Assembly (NCBI GenBank): GCA_023435825.1
Contig: JAEZMB010000275.1
Location: 1-38,133 of the forward strand
Length of the DNA stretch: 38,133 nucleotides
Source of the DNA: Pseudomonadota bacterium
GTDB taxonomy: Bacteria > Desulfobacterota > Desulfovibrionia > Desulfovibrionales > Desulfovibrionaceae
Direction of reading: 5' to 3'
Shown here piece by piece: positions 22,730 through 31,236 of the stretch. The notes beneath the pieces are model-generated. The model was given only the letters and a program-made list of their open reading frames with translations. It did no database searches and was not told the origin of the DNA. The position numbers were made by a program, and so were the translations under genes. Numbering within the stretch: position 1 is the first letter of the stretch; each line of letters opens with the position of its first letter.

Positions 22730-22881
22730 GGGGCCAAGGGGCGGCATGGCTTGGCAAGGCGCTAAAAACGTTTATCTTCTGGTCATGGCGCGGTTTTTAG
22801 GCTAGATTGCGCCTGTCGGCGATCAGGGGCGGGGCGTGGTGTTCACGCCGCGTCGCCGTCGCATCGCAAAGGGAGTCCGTT

Positions 22882-23418
22882 ATGCCCCAAGACGCCAAGG
22901 TGGCCATTGCGCGCGCCCGGGACGTGGAGCTGCTGGTGCTCGACGTCGACGGCGTCATGACCGACGGCGGCATTTACGTCGACGCCCGGGGCGAGGTGAC
23001 CAAGCGCTTCCATGTCCACGACGGGCTGGGCATCAAGGCGGCCCAGGCGGCGGGACTGGCCGTGGCGGTCATAAGCGGCCTGGACAGCCCGGCCGTGGCC
23101 GCCCGGATGCGGGAACTGGGCATCGAGGAATACCACCCCGGCCACTACCGCAAGGTGGGCGTGCTGGAAGGCATCCTGGCCCGGGCCGGTCTGGCCCCGC
23201 ATCAGGCCGCCTTTCTCGGCGACGACTGGGTGGACGCCGGCCCCATGGAACTGGTCGGGCTGCCCATGGCCGTGGCCGACGCCCAGCCGGAGATCCTCGA
23301 TCTGGCCTTGTGGGTGTCGCGGCGCGGGGGAGGGCAGGGCGCGGTGCGCGAGGCCGTGCGCTACATTCTGGCCGCCAAGGGGCGTCTGGAGGCGGCCTAC
23401 CAGTGGTTCCTCGGCTAA
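22882..23418 (+). CDS. kdsC: KDO-8-phosphate phosphatase (KdsC)
   Basis: 178 aa from ATG 22882, after AAAGGGAG. HAD-superfamily phosphatase without a large cap: DVDGVMTDG (21-29) gives nucleophile D21 and acid D23, VISGLDS is motif II and FLGDDWVD is motif IV. It makes KDO for lipopolysaccharide. In many Gram-negatives kdsC lies near the lpt genes and rpoN; here it directly precedes rpoN, which keeps that pattern although no lpt gene is between them. Confidence 0.88.
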   Translation: MPQDAKVAIARARDVELLVLDVDGVMTDGGIYVDARGEVTKRFHVHDGLGIKAAQAAGLAVAVISGLDSPAVAARMRELGIEEYHPGHYRKVGVLEGILARAGLAPHQAAFLGDDWVDAGPMELVGLPMAVADAQPEILDLALWVSRRGGGQGAVREAVRYILAAKGRLEAAYQWFLG

Positions 23419-23454
23419 AGGCCGATTGTGCCGATTGCCACAAGGCCTCAATTG

Positions 23455-23470
23455 TGGCATGGTTTTTGTT
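23455..23470 (+). promoter_or_regulatory. Possible sigma-54-type site before rpoN
   Basis: TGGCATG-N4-TTGTT matches the -24/-12 consensus TGGCAYR-N4-TTGCW at every position except the C of the -12 GC, which is T. That base is usually invariant, so this may be a weak or former site. It lies 79 bases before rpoN. Confidence 0.25.
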
Positions 23471-23548
23471 GGGCGGGGTGTTCCTTGGCCGGGCAAGGCC
23501 CGGAGACGATCCCGGTAACGTCAACGACTATCGAGCACGGCGGTAAGC

Positions 23549-24979
23549 ATGGCCCTGGAACTGCGGCAGCAACTCAAGCTTTCCCAACAGCTGGTGATGA
23601 CCCCCCAGCTGCAGCAAGCCATCAAGCTGCTGCAGCTGTCGCGGCTGGAGCTGCTTGAAAGCGTGCAGCAGGAGCTCCTGGAGAACCCGCTTCTGGAGGA
23701 ATCCGTCGAGGAGGATCGCCAGCCCGAACGCGTCATGGTCGAGGACAACAACGGCCCCACAGGAGCCGATGCGGCCATTGAGAAGGAGCTGCTCAAGAAC
23801 GCCGAGTGGGATGACTACCTCGGCGATTTCGCCAGCACGAGCAAGCAGTCCTTGTCCCGCGACCTGGAAGTTCCCGAGGAAGGCATGGCCTTCGACGCCC
23901 GCCTGGCCTCCAAGCCGTCCCTCGACGGCCATCTCGGCTGGCAGATGCACCTGTCCAATTTCACGGCCAAGGAAGTCGAGATCGGCGAGACCATCGTCGG
24001 CAGCCTCAATTCCTCGGGCTATCTGCGGGCCACGGTCGAGGAAATCGCCGGCATGGCCAACGCCGATCCGGCCCAGGTCGAAACGGTGCTCCACCGCGTC
24101 CAGCGCTTCGATCCCGTGGGTGTGGCCGCCCGCACCCCCAGTGAATGCCTGCTCATTCAGATCGAGGTCTACGGCTACGACGATCCCATCCTCATCGAAC
24201 TGGTGCGCGAGCACCTTGAGGACCTCGAAAAGAAGCGCTACAAGCCCCTGGCCAAAAAATTTCACCTGACCATGGAAAAGCTCAAGGAATACCTGGAGCT
24301 GATCCAGACCCTCGATCCCATGCCCGGGGCCAGCTACGGTTCGGGCGACCCGATCTATGTCAGCCCCGACGCCTTCGTCTACAAGTACGGCGAGGACTTC
24401 GTCATCCTGCTCAACGAGGAGGGGATGCCGCGCCTGGGACTCAACATGTCCTACACCGACGGCAGCCTGCCGCGAAACGACAAGGACAAGGACTACCTCC
24501 AGGACAAGATGCGCTCGGCCATGTGGCTCATGAAGAGCCTGTACCAACGCCAGCGCACGCTTTATAAGGTCCTGGAGAGCATCGTGAAGTTTCAGCGCGG
24601 CTTTTTCGAGGAAGGGGTGACCCGGCTGCGGCCGCTGATCCTCAAGGACGTGGCCGACGACATCAGCATGCACGAATCCACCGTCAGCCGCATCACGTCC
24701 AACAAGTACGTGGCCACGCCCCACGGCATCTTCGAGCTCAAGTTCTTTTTCAACAGCGCCTTGGAGCTCGACGACGGCGGCACGGTGGGTTCCGAGTCGG
24801 TCAAGGCCATGATCAAGCGGATTATTTCCGGCGAGAACGCCAAGAAGCCCATCAGCGACGAGGCCATCGCCGACATGCTCAAAGACGAGCTGCAAATCAA
24901 CATCGCCCGGCGAACCGTGGCCAAGTACCGCACGGCCATGGGAATCGAGTCGTCTTCGAAGCGCAAGGCGGTTTTCTGA
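23549..24979 (+). CDS. rpoN: RNA polymerase sigma-54 factor
   Basis: 476 aa. Region I is the Gln/Leu-rich N-terminus (LRQQLKLSQQLVMTPQLQQAIKLLQLSRLEL), region II is acidic, and the core-binding and DNA-binding domains follow, with the helix-turn-helix at MHESTVSRITSNKYVATPHG and the RpoN box ARRTVAKYR at 453-461. Sigma-54 needs AAA+ activators and serves nitrogen, formate and surface functions. It heads the conserved block rpoN-hpf-ptsN-rapZ-PTS. The next gene starts about 50 bases downstream, so they are likely co-transcribed. Confidence 0.97.
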   Translation: MALELRQQLKLSQQLVMTPQLQQAIKLLQLSRLELLESVQQELLENPLLEESVEEDRQPERVMVEDNNGPTGADAAIEKELLKNAEWDDYLGDFASTSKQSLSRDLEVPEEGMAFDARLASKPSLDGHLGWQMHLSNFTAKEVEIGETIVGSLNSSGYLRATVEEIAGMANADPAQVETVLHRVQRFDPVGVAARTPSECLLIQIEVYGYDDPILIELVREHLEDLEKKRYKPLAKKFHLTMEKLKEYLELIQTLDPMPGASYGSGDPIYVSPDAFVYKYGEDFVILLNEEGMPRLGLNMSYTDGSLPRNDKDKDYLQDKMRSAMWLMKSLYQRQRTLYKVLESIVKFQRGFFEEGVTRLRPLILKDVADDISMHESTVSRITSNKYVATPHGIFELKFFFNSALELDDGGTVGSESVKAMIKRIISGENAKKPISDEAIADMLKDELQINIARRTVAKYRTAMGIESSSKRKAVF

Positions 24980-25029
24980 TGCTTCGGGCCGGGTTTCCGG
25001 CCCCTCACCACGCCAGCCTGGAGGATTCT

Positions 25030-25578
25030 ATGAACATTACCTTTAATTTCAAGAATTTCGAGCCGTCCGATCATTTGCGCGATTACGCCAAGAAGCGCTT
25101 TGAAAAGCTTGGCAAGTACACTTCGTCCACCGACGCCTCGGAAGTCCAGGTCAACCTGGCCGTGGAAAAGACCCGGCAGATGGCCGACGTCATCTTCCTG
25201 GCCGATAATATGCACATCTCGGCCCACGAAACCTCCGAGGACATGTATTCCACCATCGACCTGATCCTCGACAAGATCGAGGCCCAGGCCAAGAAGTTCC
25301 GCGAGAAGCAAAAGGACCGCCGTCGCCAGACCGTGGATCAGGTCCGCATGGACGTCATCAGCATCAGCGAGGACGCCGCCGGCGGCCGTGTGCCCACCAT
25401 CATGGAAACCGACGAGTACCAGCCCAAGCCCATGGCCGTGGAAGAAGCCGCCATGCAGCTGGAGGCCCTCAAGCACGAATTCCTGGTGTTCATCAACTCC
25501 GAAACCGAACGGCCCAACGTCATCTACCGCCTGCGCAACGGCGACTTCGGCCTCATCGATCCTGGAACGGGCGCTTAG
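25030..25578 (+). CDS. hpf: Long-form ribosome hibernation factor HPF
   Basis: 182 aa from ATG 25030 with GGAGG upstream. The N-terminal S30AE domain (about 1-100, ITFNFKNFEPSDHLRDYAKKRF) is joined by a linker to the C-terminal dimerisation domain (FLVFINSETERPNVIYRLRNGD) of the long type, which pairs 70S ribosomes into 100S. Expected role is ribosome storage in starvation. The next gene begins on the base after its stop. Confidence 0.92.
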   Translation: MNITFNFKNFEPSDHLRDYAKKRFEKLGKYTSSTDASEVQVNLAVEKTRQMADVIFLADNMHISAHETSEDMYSTIDLILDKIEAQAKKFREKQKDRRRQTVDQVRMDVISISEDAAGGRVPTIMETDEYQPKPMAVEEAAMQLEALKHEFLVFINSETERPNVIYRLRNGDFGLIDPGTGA

Positions 25579-26028
25579 ATGCGGTTAGAGGACTATCTCC
25601 AGCCCGAGTTCGTCATCGGGAATCTTGCGTCGGAGTCGAAGTCCGAAGTGTTGGCCGAGCTCGTGGCCCCCATCAAGAAGCAGTGGCCCGATTTTGACGC
25701 CAAACGCGCCCATCAGGTGCTGCTTGACCGGGAAAACCTCGGCACCACGGGCATCGGCGACGGGGTGGCCATTCCCCACGGCAAGATGGAGAGCCTCGAA
25801 CGCATCGTCATCGTCGTCGGGAGAAGCCTTGCGGGCGTCAGCTTCGATGCGCTGGACTTCAAGCCCTGCCGCATCTTCTTCCTGGTGCTCGCGCCCGAGC
25901 ATGTCGCGGGCCTGCATTTGCGCATCCTGGCCCACATCTCGCGGCTTCTGTCCGATGAATCCTTCCGGCGGGCCTTTTTGGCCGCCGAAACCGACGAGGC
26001 CTTGCGGCAGGTGCTTGCCGCCGCCTAA
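25579..26028 (+). CDS. ptsN: PTS EIIA-Ntr (PtsN)
   Basis: 149 aa. The phospho-acceptor is H67 in GDGVAIPHGK, within the fructose-type EIIA fold (DRENLGTTGIGDG before it). It is the output protein of the nitrogen-related PTS, regulating rather than transporting. It abuts hpf with no gap. The downstream hairpin at 26046-26083 separates it from rapZ. Confidence 0.93.
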   Translation: MRLEDYLQPEFVIGNLASESKSEVLAELVAPIKKQWPDFDAKRAHQVLLDRENLGTTGIGDGVAIPHGKMESLERIVIVVGRSLAGVSFDALDFKPCRIFFLVLAPEHVAGLHLRILAHISRLLSDESFRRAFLAAETDEALRQVLAAA

Positions 26029-26045
26029 GGCTCCCTGAAAAAACG

Positions 26046-26089
26046 TTTCCCGCGCGTTTGTCGTCACACAAACGCGCGGGAAATTTGTT
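26046..26089. terminator. 16-bp hairpin between ptsN and rapZ
   Basis: 26046-26061 and 26068-26083 are perfect inverted repeats (16 pairs, 6-base loop). On the plus strand TTTGTT follows. On the minus strand a run of six T follows, so it looks bidirectional. It leaves only 33 bases before rapZ, so rapZ must be read by read-through, by an internal promoter, or the hairpin has another role. Confidence 0.55.
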
Positions 26090-26116
26090 AAGCCCTTGGG
26101 CCGGAAGGTAAGCGCC

Positions 26117-27004
26117 ATGGAACATGCGGCCAGGGAACTCCCCGTCGTCATCTTGACCGGCCTGTCCGGGTCCGGAAAATCCACTGCCCTTCGCGTCTTC
26201 GAGGATCTGGGCTTTTTTTGCGTGGACGGGCTGCCGGTCAGCCTCGTGCCCAAGCTCATGAGCCTTTTCGACGACAAGAGCGGCCAGCGCTACAAGGGCC
26301 TGGCCCTGGGCATGGACGTGCGCCAGGCCGACCTCGACACCGACTGGGGCGCGACCCTGGCCGAGGTGCGGCGCAAACAGGATCTCACCCAGATCATCTT
26401 TTTCGAGGCCGACAACGGCGAGATCATCCGGCGCTACGCCACCACCCGCCGGCCCCATCCTCTCGAAAGCGCCGAATTGGGCCTGGAACAGGCCGCCCTG
26501 GCCGAACGCGAGCGGATGCGGCCGCTTCGCGACGCCGCCGACATGGTGGTGGACACCACCCATTTCACCATCCACGACCTGCGCCGCAAGCTCCAGGAGA
26601 AATGGGCCTCCATCCGGCCCACCGCCGGTACCCTCAAGGTCCACGTCATGAGCTTCGGCTTCAAGTACGGCCCGCCTTCCGAGGCCGACATGGTGTTTGA
26701 CCTGCGCTTTTTGCCCAATCCCTATTTCGACAAGGAACTGCGCGAGCGCACGGGCAAGGAAGCGGCGGTGCGCGATTACGTCCTGGCCGAGGACCCGGGC
26801 CGGGAGTTTTTGCGCCGGCTGACCGAATTCCTGCTCTACCTGCTGCCGCTGTACGCCAAGGAAGGGCGCTACCGCCTGACCCTGGCCTTTGGCTGCACCG
26901 GCGGCCGCCACCGTTCGGTGGCCGTGGCCGAGTCGGTCTTTGACACGCTCTCCAAGGCTGGCTACAATATCTCCCTTGAACATCGGCACATTGAACGCGG
27001 CTAG
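26117..27004 (+). CDS. rapZ: RNase adapter protein RapZ
   Basis: 295 aa from ATG 26117. The N-terminal domain has Walker A GLSGSGKS (15-22), and the C-terminal domain carries YGPPSEADMVFDLRFLPNPYF and FGCTGGRHRSVAVAE, the family signature. In enterobacteria RapZ binds the small RNA GlmZ and hands it to RNase E; in other bacteria its role is less known but it binds nucleotides. Its place after ptsN and before mannose-type PTS genes is conserved. 258 bases to the next gene hold no convincing frame. Confidence 0.95.
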   Translation: MEHAARELPVVILTGLSGSGKSTALRVFEDLGFFCVDGLPVSLVPKLMSLFDDKSGQRYKGLALGMDVRQADLDTDWGATLAEVRRKQDLTQIIFFEADNGEIIRRYATTRRPHPLESAELGLEQAALAERERMRPLRDAADMVVDTTHFTIHDLRRKLQEKWASIRPTAGTLKVHVMSFGFKYGPPSEADMVFDLRFLPNPYFDKELRERTGKEAAVRDYVLAEDPGREFLRRLTEFLLYLLPLYAKEGRYRLTLAFGCTGGRHRSVAVAESVFDTLSKAGYNISLEHRHIERG

Positions 27005-27262
27005 ACCGCACGACTTGAACGCAGCGGCAACGAGATCGGCCGGCGAGAGCGGCGGGGAGGTTTTTTCGCCCCAGGGGCTTTCTGGGTCGGCGAGGGCGTA
27101 GCCGTCAGGACCGGCCGCCGGGCGGGTCCGGTTGTGCCGTTTGAGGATCGTTATCGTGTGAGGGCTTGGGCTTCCGGGCGGCGCGACCGGGCCGGAAGCG
27201 GATGCAATGCCGACGGTTTCAGACCGTCAAGACGGGGGCGACATGCTCCGGGATGCCTGTCT

Positions 27263-27700
27263 ATGAATGCCGAGTCCCGCAAGGACGCGCCCGTTGGCGT
27301 GGTGGTCGTCACCCATACCGACTACGGGTCGCGGCTTATTGCCGCCGCCGAGTTCATCCTCGGCCCCCAGCAGCACTGCCAGGCCGTCAGCGTCGACCTG
27401 ACCAAGGCCGTGGACGAATCCCTGGCCGCGCTCAAGGCCGCCATCAAGGACACCGACCAGGGCGGCGGCGTACTGATCCTCACCGACATGTTCGGCGGCA
27501 CGCCCACCAACATGAGCCTGTCGCTTTTGGGTTCGGGCCAGCTCGAAGTCCTCACCGGCGTCAATCTGCCCATGCTCATCAAGATCCTGGGTTCGCGCAC
27601 CCGCCCCCTGCAAACCCTGGCCGTGGAGGCCAAGCAGGCCGGTTGCCAGGGCATCGTCGTGGCCGGCGAGGTGCTGCGCAAAAAGGTGGCCGAGGGGTAG
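27263..27700 (+). CDS. PTS mannose-family EIIA
   Basis: 145 aa from ATG 27263. H18 in VVVVTHTDYGSRL is the phospho-acceptor, and LTDMFGGTPTNMSLSLL is the EIIA-man signature. It should pass phosphate from HPr to EIIB. The frame stays open upstream to 27134 but the extension is Arg-rich and not family-like. The next gene starts 2 bases after its stop. Confidence 0.9.
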   Translation: MNAESRKDAPVGVVVVTHTDYGSRLIAAAEFILGPQQHCQAVSVDLTKAVDESLAALKAAIKDTDQGGGVLILTDMFGGTPTNMSLSLLGSGQLEVLTGVNLPMLIKILGSRTRPLQTLAVEAKQAGCQGIVVAGEVLRKKVAEG

Positions 27701-27702
27701 CC

Positions 27703-28161
27703 ATGGCCTTCGTGCGCATCGACAACCGCCTCGTCCACGGCCAGATCATCGAGACCTGGCTGCCGTTTACCCACGCCAGCCGGATCGTGGTGGTCAACGA
27801 CGACCTGGCCGCCGATCATCTCCGCCAGGAGATCATGTCCCTGGCCATCCCCGACGGCGTGGCCATTGTGTTTCTGCCCGTGGCCGATCTGGCCGGCTAT
27901 TTCAGCCATACCCCCCTGGACCTGCCCGAGGCGCTGATCCTCTTCGCCAGTTGCCGCGACGCCCAGGCCGCCTACGAACACGGGTTCGATTTCGCCAATT
28001 TGAACCTCGGCAATCTCCACTACGCTCCGGGCAAGAGGCAAGTCTGTCCCCATGTGGCCCTGTCCAAGGAGGACGAATCCTGCCTGGATTTTTTCCGGGA
28101 CAAGGGCGTGCGCCTGGACTACCGTTGCGTGCCGGGCGATCCGGCCCAGCCCAGGGTTTGA
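27703..28161 (+). CDS. PTS mannose-family EIIB
   Basis: 152 aa. H12 in VRIDNRLVHGQIIETW is the conserved phospho-histidine of EIIB-man. The remaining sequence (RIVVVNDDLAADHLRQEIMSLA) keeps the family pattern. Together with EIIA and the damaged EIIC it forms a mannose-type PTS; no EIID gene is found in the window, which limits transport, so the set may be regulatory. Confidence 0.9.
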   Translation: MAFVRIDNRLVHGQIIETWLPFTHASRIVVVNDDLAADHLRQEIMSLAIPDGVAIVFLPVADLAGYFSHTPLDLPEALILFASCRDAQAAYEHGFDFANLNLGNLHYAPGKRQVCPHVALSKEDESCLDFFRDKGVRLDYRCVPGDPAQPRV

Positions 28162-28204
28162 CCCGGCGGCCGACCTTAATGGTAACCTACGCGAGACCCA
28201 TGCC

Positions 28205-28896
28205 ATGACCCATCAGGCCGACATCGCGCTCCACGTCCTTGGCGTCGCTTTTTTTTTGTCCTGTGCTCCTCGTTCCGCTTTGCCGTAAACGCCGCCCTGC
28301 TGGAGCGCCCGCTGGTCATCGGCCTGGCCTGGGGCCTGTGCCAGGGCGATCTGCCCGCCGCCCTTAATCTCTGCATCTTCTACGAGCTTTTCTGGCTCGA
28401 CGGCATCCCCGCCGGCACCCACATCCCGCCCAACGCCGCCGCCGCCGCCCTGGCCGGGTTGTCGCTCATGCACGTCTTTTCCCTGACCACTCCGGCCGAG
28501 GCCCTGTGCGTGGCCGCCGCCACCTCGATCCTGGCCCGGCTTTTCTCCGGTCTGGAAGGCGCCCAGCGGGTGGTGGAAAACATCGTCTTTTCCCGCTACG
28601 CCGCCGCCCGCCAACGCCAGCGCGCCCCGTTCGAGCCGGGCACGCTGATCCGCCGGGCCCTGGTCAACACCGTGGTCATCCAGGGGCTGGTCTTTGCCGT
28701 GGCCCTGGCCGGTCTCATTGCCCTGTTCGCGGTGGCCCTGCCCAAGGTCTGGCCGTATCTTGCGTCCTCCCGGGCGAGCTGGGGCCAGCTGTGGATTCTC
28801 GGCAGCCTGGGGGCGGTCTTGTCCCTGCGCTACCGTCCGGCCTACGCCGCCCTGGCCGGCGGCATGGGCCTGGCCGTGGCCTGGCGGTTTTTCTAG
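28205..28896 (+). CDS. PTS mannose-family EIIC, frame broken at T9 run
   Basis: The reading starts at ATG 28205 and breaks at a run of nine T (28249-28257): in the start frame it stops at 28288 after 27 residues. In the other frame, from the same T run, comes a long membrane protein: LLERPLVIGLAWGLCQGDL, then FYELFWLDGIPAGTHIPPNAAA (the EIIC signature) and further spans to 28896. Reading one extra T (10 in place of 9) or a -1 shift gives one 230-aa EIIC, the usual size. No start codon exists in the second frame before 28459, which would lose the conserved part. So it is either a slippage-decoded gene, a phase-variable one, a recent pseudogene, or a base-count error. The start overlaps a 9-codon frame (28179-28208) as ATGA. 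Confidence 0.75.
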
Positions 28897-28975
28897 GCTT
28901 TTTTTTTCACATGGCCGGCCCTGGGGGCCGGGCGGACTTTCGGGAAAAAAGACGTCGCCCCGGCCCGGTTTGGGC

Positions 28976-29004
28976 TTGGCAAGGGACGACTATTGGGATA
29001 TTAT
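28976..29004 (+). promoter_or_regulatory. Promoter of ppaC
   Basis: TTGGCA (28976-28981), 17-base spacer, TATTAT (28999-29004): 5 of 6 matches in each box. It gives a leader of about 60 bases before ppaC and detaches that gene from the PTS block. Confidence 0.6.
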
Positions 29005-29070
29005 TCACAAGTTACTCACGCGGATGCCGACCCGTCAGGGTCTTGGACAAACCCCCAGGAGGAAAAAGAC

Positions 29071-29991
29071 ATGGCTGTTTACGTCGTTGGTCACAAAAAT
29101 CCGGATACCGATTCCGTCGCCGCCGCTATCTCCGTTGCCGATCTGATGAACAAGTCCCAGAGCATGGGCGCCATCGCCGCCGCTCAGGGCCCGCTCAATC
29201 CCGAAAGCGCCTTTGTGCTCGAAAAGTTCGGCGTGGCTGCTCCGGAAATCGTCACCGACGCCACCGACAAGAAGATCATCCTGGTCGACCACTCCGATCT
29301 GGCCCAGAGCCTGGAGAACCTCTCCAAGGGCGAACTCATCGGCATCTACGACCACCACAAGCTGGGCGACGTCACCACCTCCAATCCCCTGGACATCCTG
29401 GTCAAGGCCGTCGGCTGCTCCTGCACCGTGGTCAAGATGATGTACGACTGCGCCAAGGTCGAGATCTCCAAGCCCATGGCCGGCATCATGATGTGCGCCA
29501 TCCTGTCCGACACCGTCATGTTCAAGTCGCCGACCTGCACCCCGGCCGACAAGGAGGCCGTCGAGGCCCTGGCCAAGATCGCCGGCGTGTCCGACTACAT
29601 GGCCCTGGGCGTCGAGATGTTCAAGGTCAAGTCCGCCGTGGGCGGCACCCCGGCCAAGGACCTCGTTTTCCGCGACTACAAGGACTTCGACATGGGCGGC
29701 AAGAAGATCGGCATCGGCCAGCTCGAAGTCGTCGACCTGTCCATCCTTGAGCCGGTCAAGGCCGACCTTTTGGCCGAGTGCAAGAAGGTCAAGGCCGAAG
29801 GCCGCCACAGCGTCTTCCTGCTGCTCACCGACATCATGAAGGAAGGTTCCGAGATGCTGATCGTCTCCGACGATCCCAGCTACGTGACCAAGGCCTTCGG
29901 CGTCGAAGTGAAAGGCGATTCCGTGTGGCTCGACGGCGTGCTGTCCCGCAAGAAGCAGGTCGTTCCGCCCTTCGAGAAGGCTTTCGCCTAG
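29071..29991 (+). CDS. ppaC: Manganese-dependent inorganic pyrophosphatase
   Basis: 306 aa from ATG 29071, with AGGAGG upstream. DHH-family type: GHKNPDTDS (7-15), the DHSD segment and IGIYDHHK give the metal ligands. The C-terminal domain carries SRKKQ for phosphate binding. It removes pyrophosphate made by sulfate activation (ATP sulfurylase) and biosynthesis, which matters in sulfate reducers. Own promoter and terminator. Confidence 0.96.
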   Translation: MAVYVVGHKNPDTDSVAAAISVADLMNKSQSMGAIAAAQGPLNPESAFVLEKFGVAAPEIVTDATDKKIILVDHSDLAQSLENLSKGELIGIYDHHKLGDVTTSNPLDILVKAVGCSCTVVKMMYDCAKVEISKPMAGIMMCAILSDTVMFKSPTCTPADKEAVEALAKIAGVSDYMALGVEMFKVKSAVGGTPAKDLVFRDYKDFDMGGKKIGIGQLEVVDLSILEPVKADLLAECKKVKAEGRHSVFLLLTDIMKEGSEMLIVSDDPSYVTKAFGVEVKGDSVWLDGVLSRKKQVVPPFEKAFA

Positions 29992-30011
29992 TTCTCGCGC
30001 GCGTAAACGCC

Positions 30012-30047
30012 AAAAAGGGAGCGGCTTCCGGGCCGCTCCCTTTTTTT
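30012..30047. terminator. Bidirectional terminator after ppaC
   Basis: GGGAGCGGC (30017-30025) and GCCGCTCCC (30032-30040), flanked by five A and seven T. The T run on the plus strand ends ppaC, and the A run gives T on the minus strand, where it may end cooC. Confidence 0.85.
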
Positions 30048-30225
30048 GTGGCGTGTTTGGATGTTGAGGCGTTTTGGCGATCCGGTCGTGCACGAGTCGT
30101 GGCGGCCAGACGCGTGGCTTCGCTGGCCGCAAGGGTGACGCCCGGGCATGGCGCGCCAAGCCGGTGGGCGGCCCTCTGGCGAGCCCCGAACGGCATTGGC
30201 CTTCGGCGACGATTGGGCCGCGTGT

Positions 30226-30333
30226 CTAGTGTCGCGTCCGCGAAAAACGAATATGGTGTTTTGTTGTCAACAAGCTAAAACCATTTGTTTTTCTTAAAAA
30301 CTACGATCGTATTTTTAAGGGACGCGACACTAG
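30226..30333. mobile_element. 108-bp MITE-like palindromic element
   Basis: Ends are CTAGTGTCGCGTCC (30226-30239) and its exact complement GGACGCGACACTAG (30320-30333). CTAG at both ends can be read as a 4-bp target duplication, as made by IS5-group transposases, with 10-bp terminal repeats inside. The 80-base centre is AT-rich, unlike the surroundings, and consists of two imperfect palindromes: 30252-30283 (ATGGT...ACCAT) and 30293-30319 (centre ACGATCGT). It codes for nothing. The last base of the cooC stop codon lies in the right CTAG. Confidence 0.65.
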
Positions 30334-31232
30334 GCCCGCCCTAGGGCCTGGGCCAAGGCGGCGCAGGCGGCGTCGGCCAGGCCGACTTCGGGCAGGGACA
30401 GCACGCTGCCCGTGGTCGCCTGGCGGGCGGCCAGCCCGGGCAGGAAGGGGAAGGCGACCCGGATATCCGGCAGCGTTGGCGGCAGGGCGGCCAACGCGGC
30501 CAGCCCGGCCGGATCGGTCCCGGTGACCACCAGAACTTGCCGGGTCAGGCCCAACTGGCCGGCCATGGCCGAAACCCGTCCGGCCACGGCCAGCGACCGG
30601 GCCGAGGCTTCGCTGACCACGCACAAGGCGTCCACATCGGCCACCGTGCCCCGGCCCAGATGTTCCACCCCGGCTTCGCAGTCAATGAGCGTCCAGGCGT
30701 CCCGGGCGGTCAGGACATGGGCCAGCATGGCCTGGAGCAGATGGCCGGCGGCGCAGGCGCAACCCGCGCCGCCGCCGCTGACCCCGCCCATGACCAGCAG
30801 CCGCTTGTCCCCGGGGCGGGGGGCGTAAAACGGCCCGTGGCCGATCGGGACGGCGACGCGGATGGCCTCGGGCAGATCGTCCGCCCGGGGCGTCAGATTG
30901 AGATAGACGCCGTCGCCGATGCGCTCCCGCACGAGATCCTCGCGCTCGGCCAGGGAGGCGGGCAGGGCGGCCGGTTCCAGACCGCAGGCCGCGCCCAGCG
31001 ACAGGGCCGTGTCGGCGTCAATGAGCGTCACGTCCTGGCCCGACCGGGCCAGCCAGTCGCCGAAAAGCGCGGCCAGGGCGGTCTTGCCGACGCCGCCCTT
31101 GCCGGCAAAGGCGATTTTTCTGACCGGCCGCCCGAGTTGGCCGTCCGAACTAGGCAGGCCCTGCGTCAAAGCGTTCCAGGAACCCGGGGACAACCGGGCT
31201 GCGGGCGGGGCGCTTACAGGATTGTCGTTCAT
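30330..31232 (-). CDS. cooC: CO dehydrogenase maturation ATPase CooC
   Basis: 300 aa. Deviant P-loop GKGGVGKT (44-51), LIDADTAL after it, and the nickel-binding C158-A-C160 (GCACAAGH) define CooC, the dimeric ATPase that loads nickel into CODH. The first 35 residues are an extra N-terminal tail. The ATG is 4 bases after the cooS stop, without a ribosome-binding site, so translation is coupled to cooS. The stop codon TAG comes from the CTAG end of the palindromic element. Confidence 0.9.
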   Translation of the reverse strand: MNDNPVSAPPAARLSPGSWNALTQGLPSSDGQLGRPVRKIAFAGKGGVGKTALAALFGDWLARSGQDVTLIDADTALSLGAACGLEPAALPASLAEREDLVRERIGDGVYLNLTPRADDLPEAIRVAVPIGHGPFYAPRPGDKRLLVMGGVSGGGAGCACAAGHLLQAMLAHVLTARDAWTLIDCEAGVEHLGRGTVADVDALCVVSEASARSLAVAGRVSAMAGQLGLTRQVLVVTGTDPAGLAALAALPPTLPDIRVAFPFLPGLAARQATTGSVLSLPEVGLADAACAALAQALGRA

Positions 31233-31236
31233 AGCG

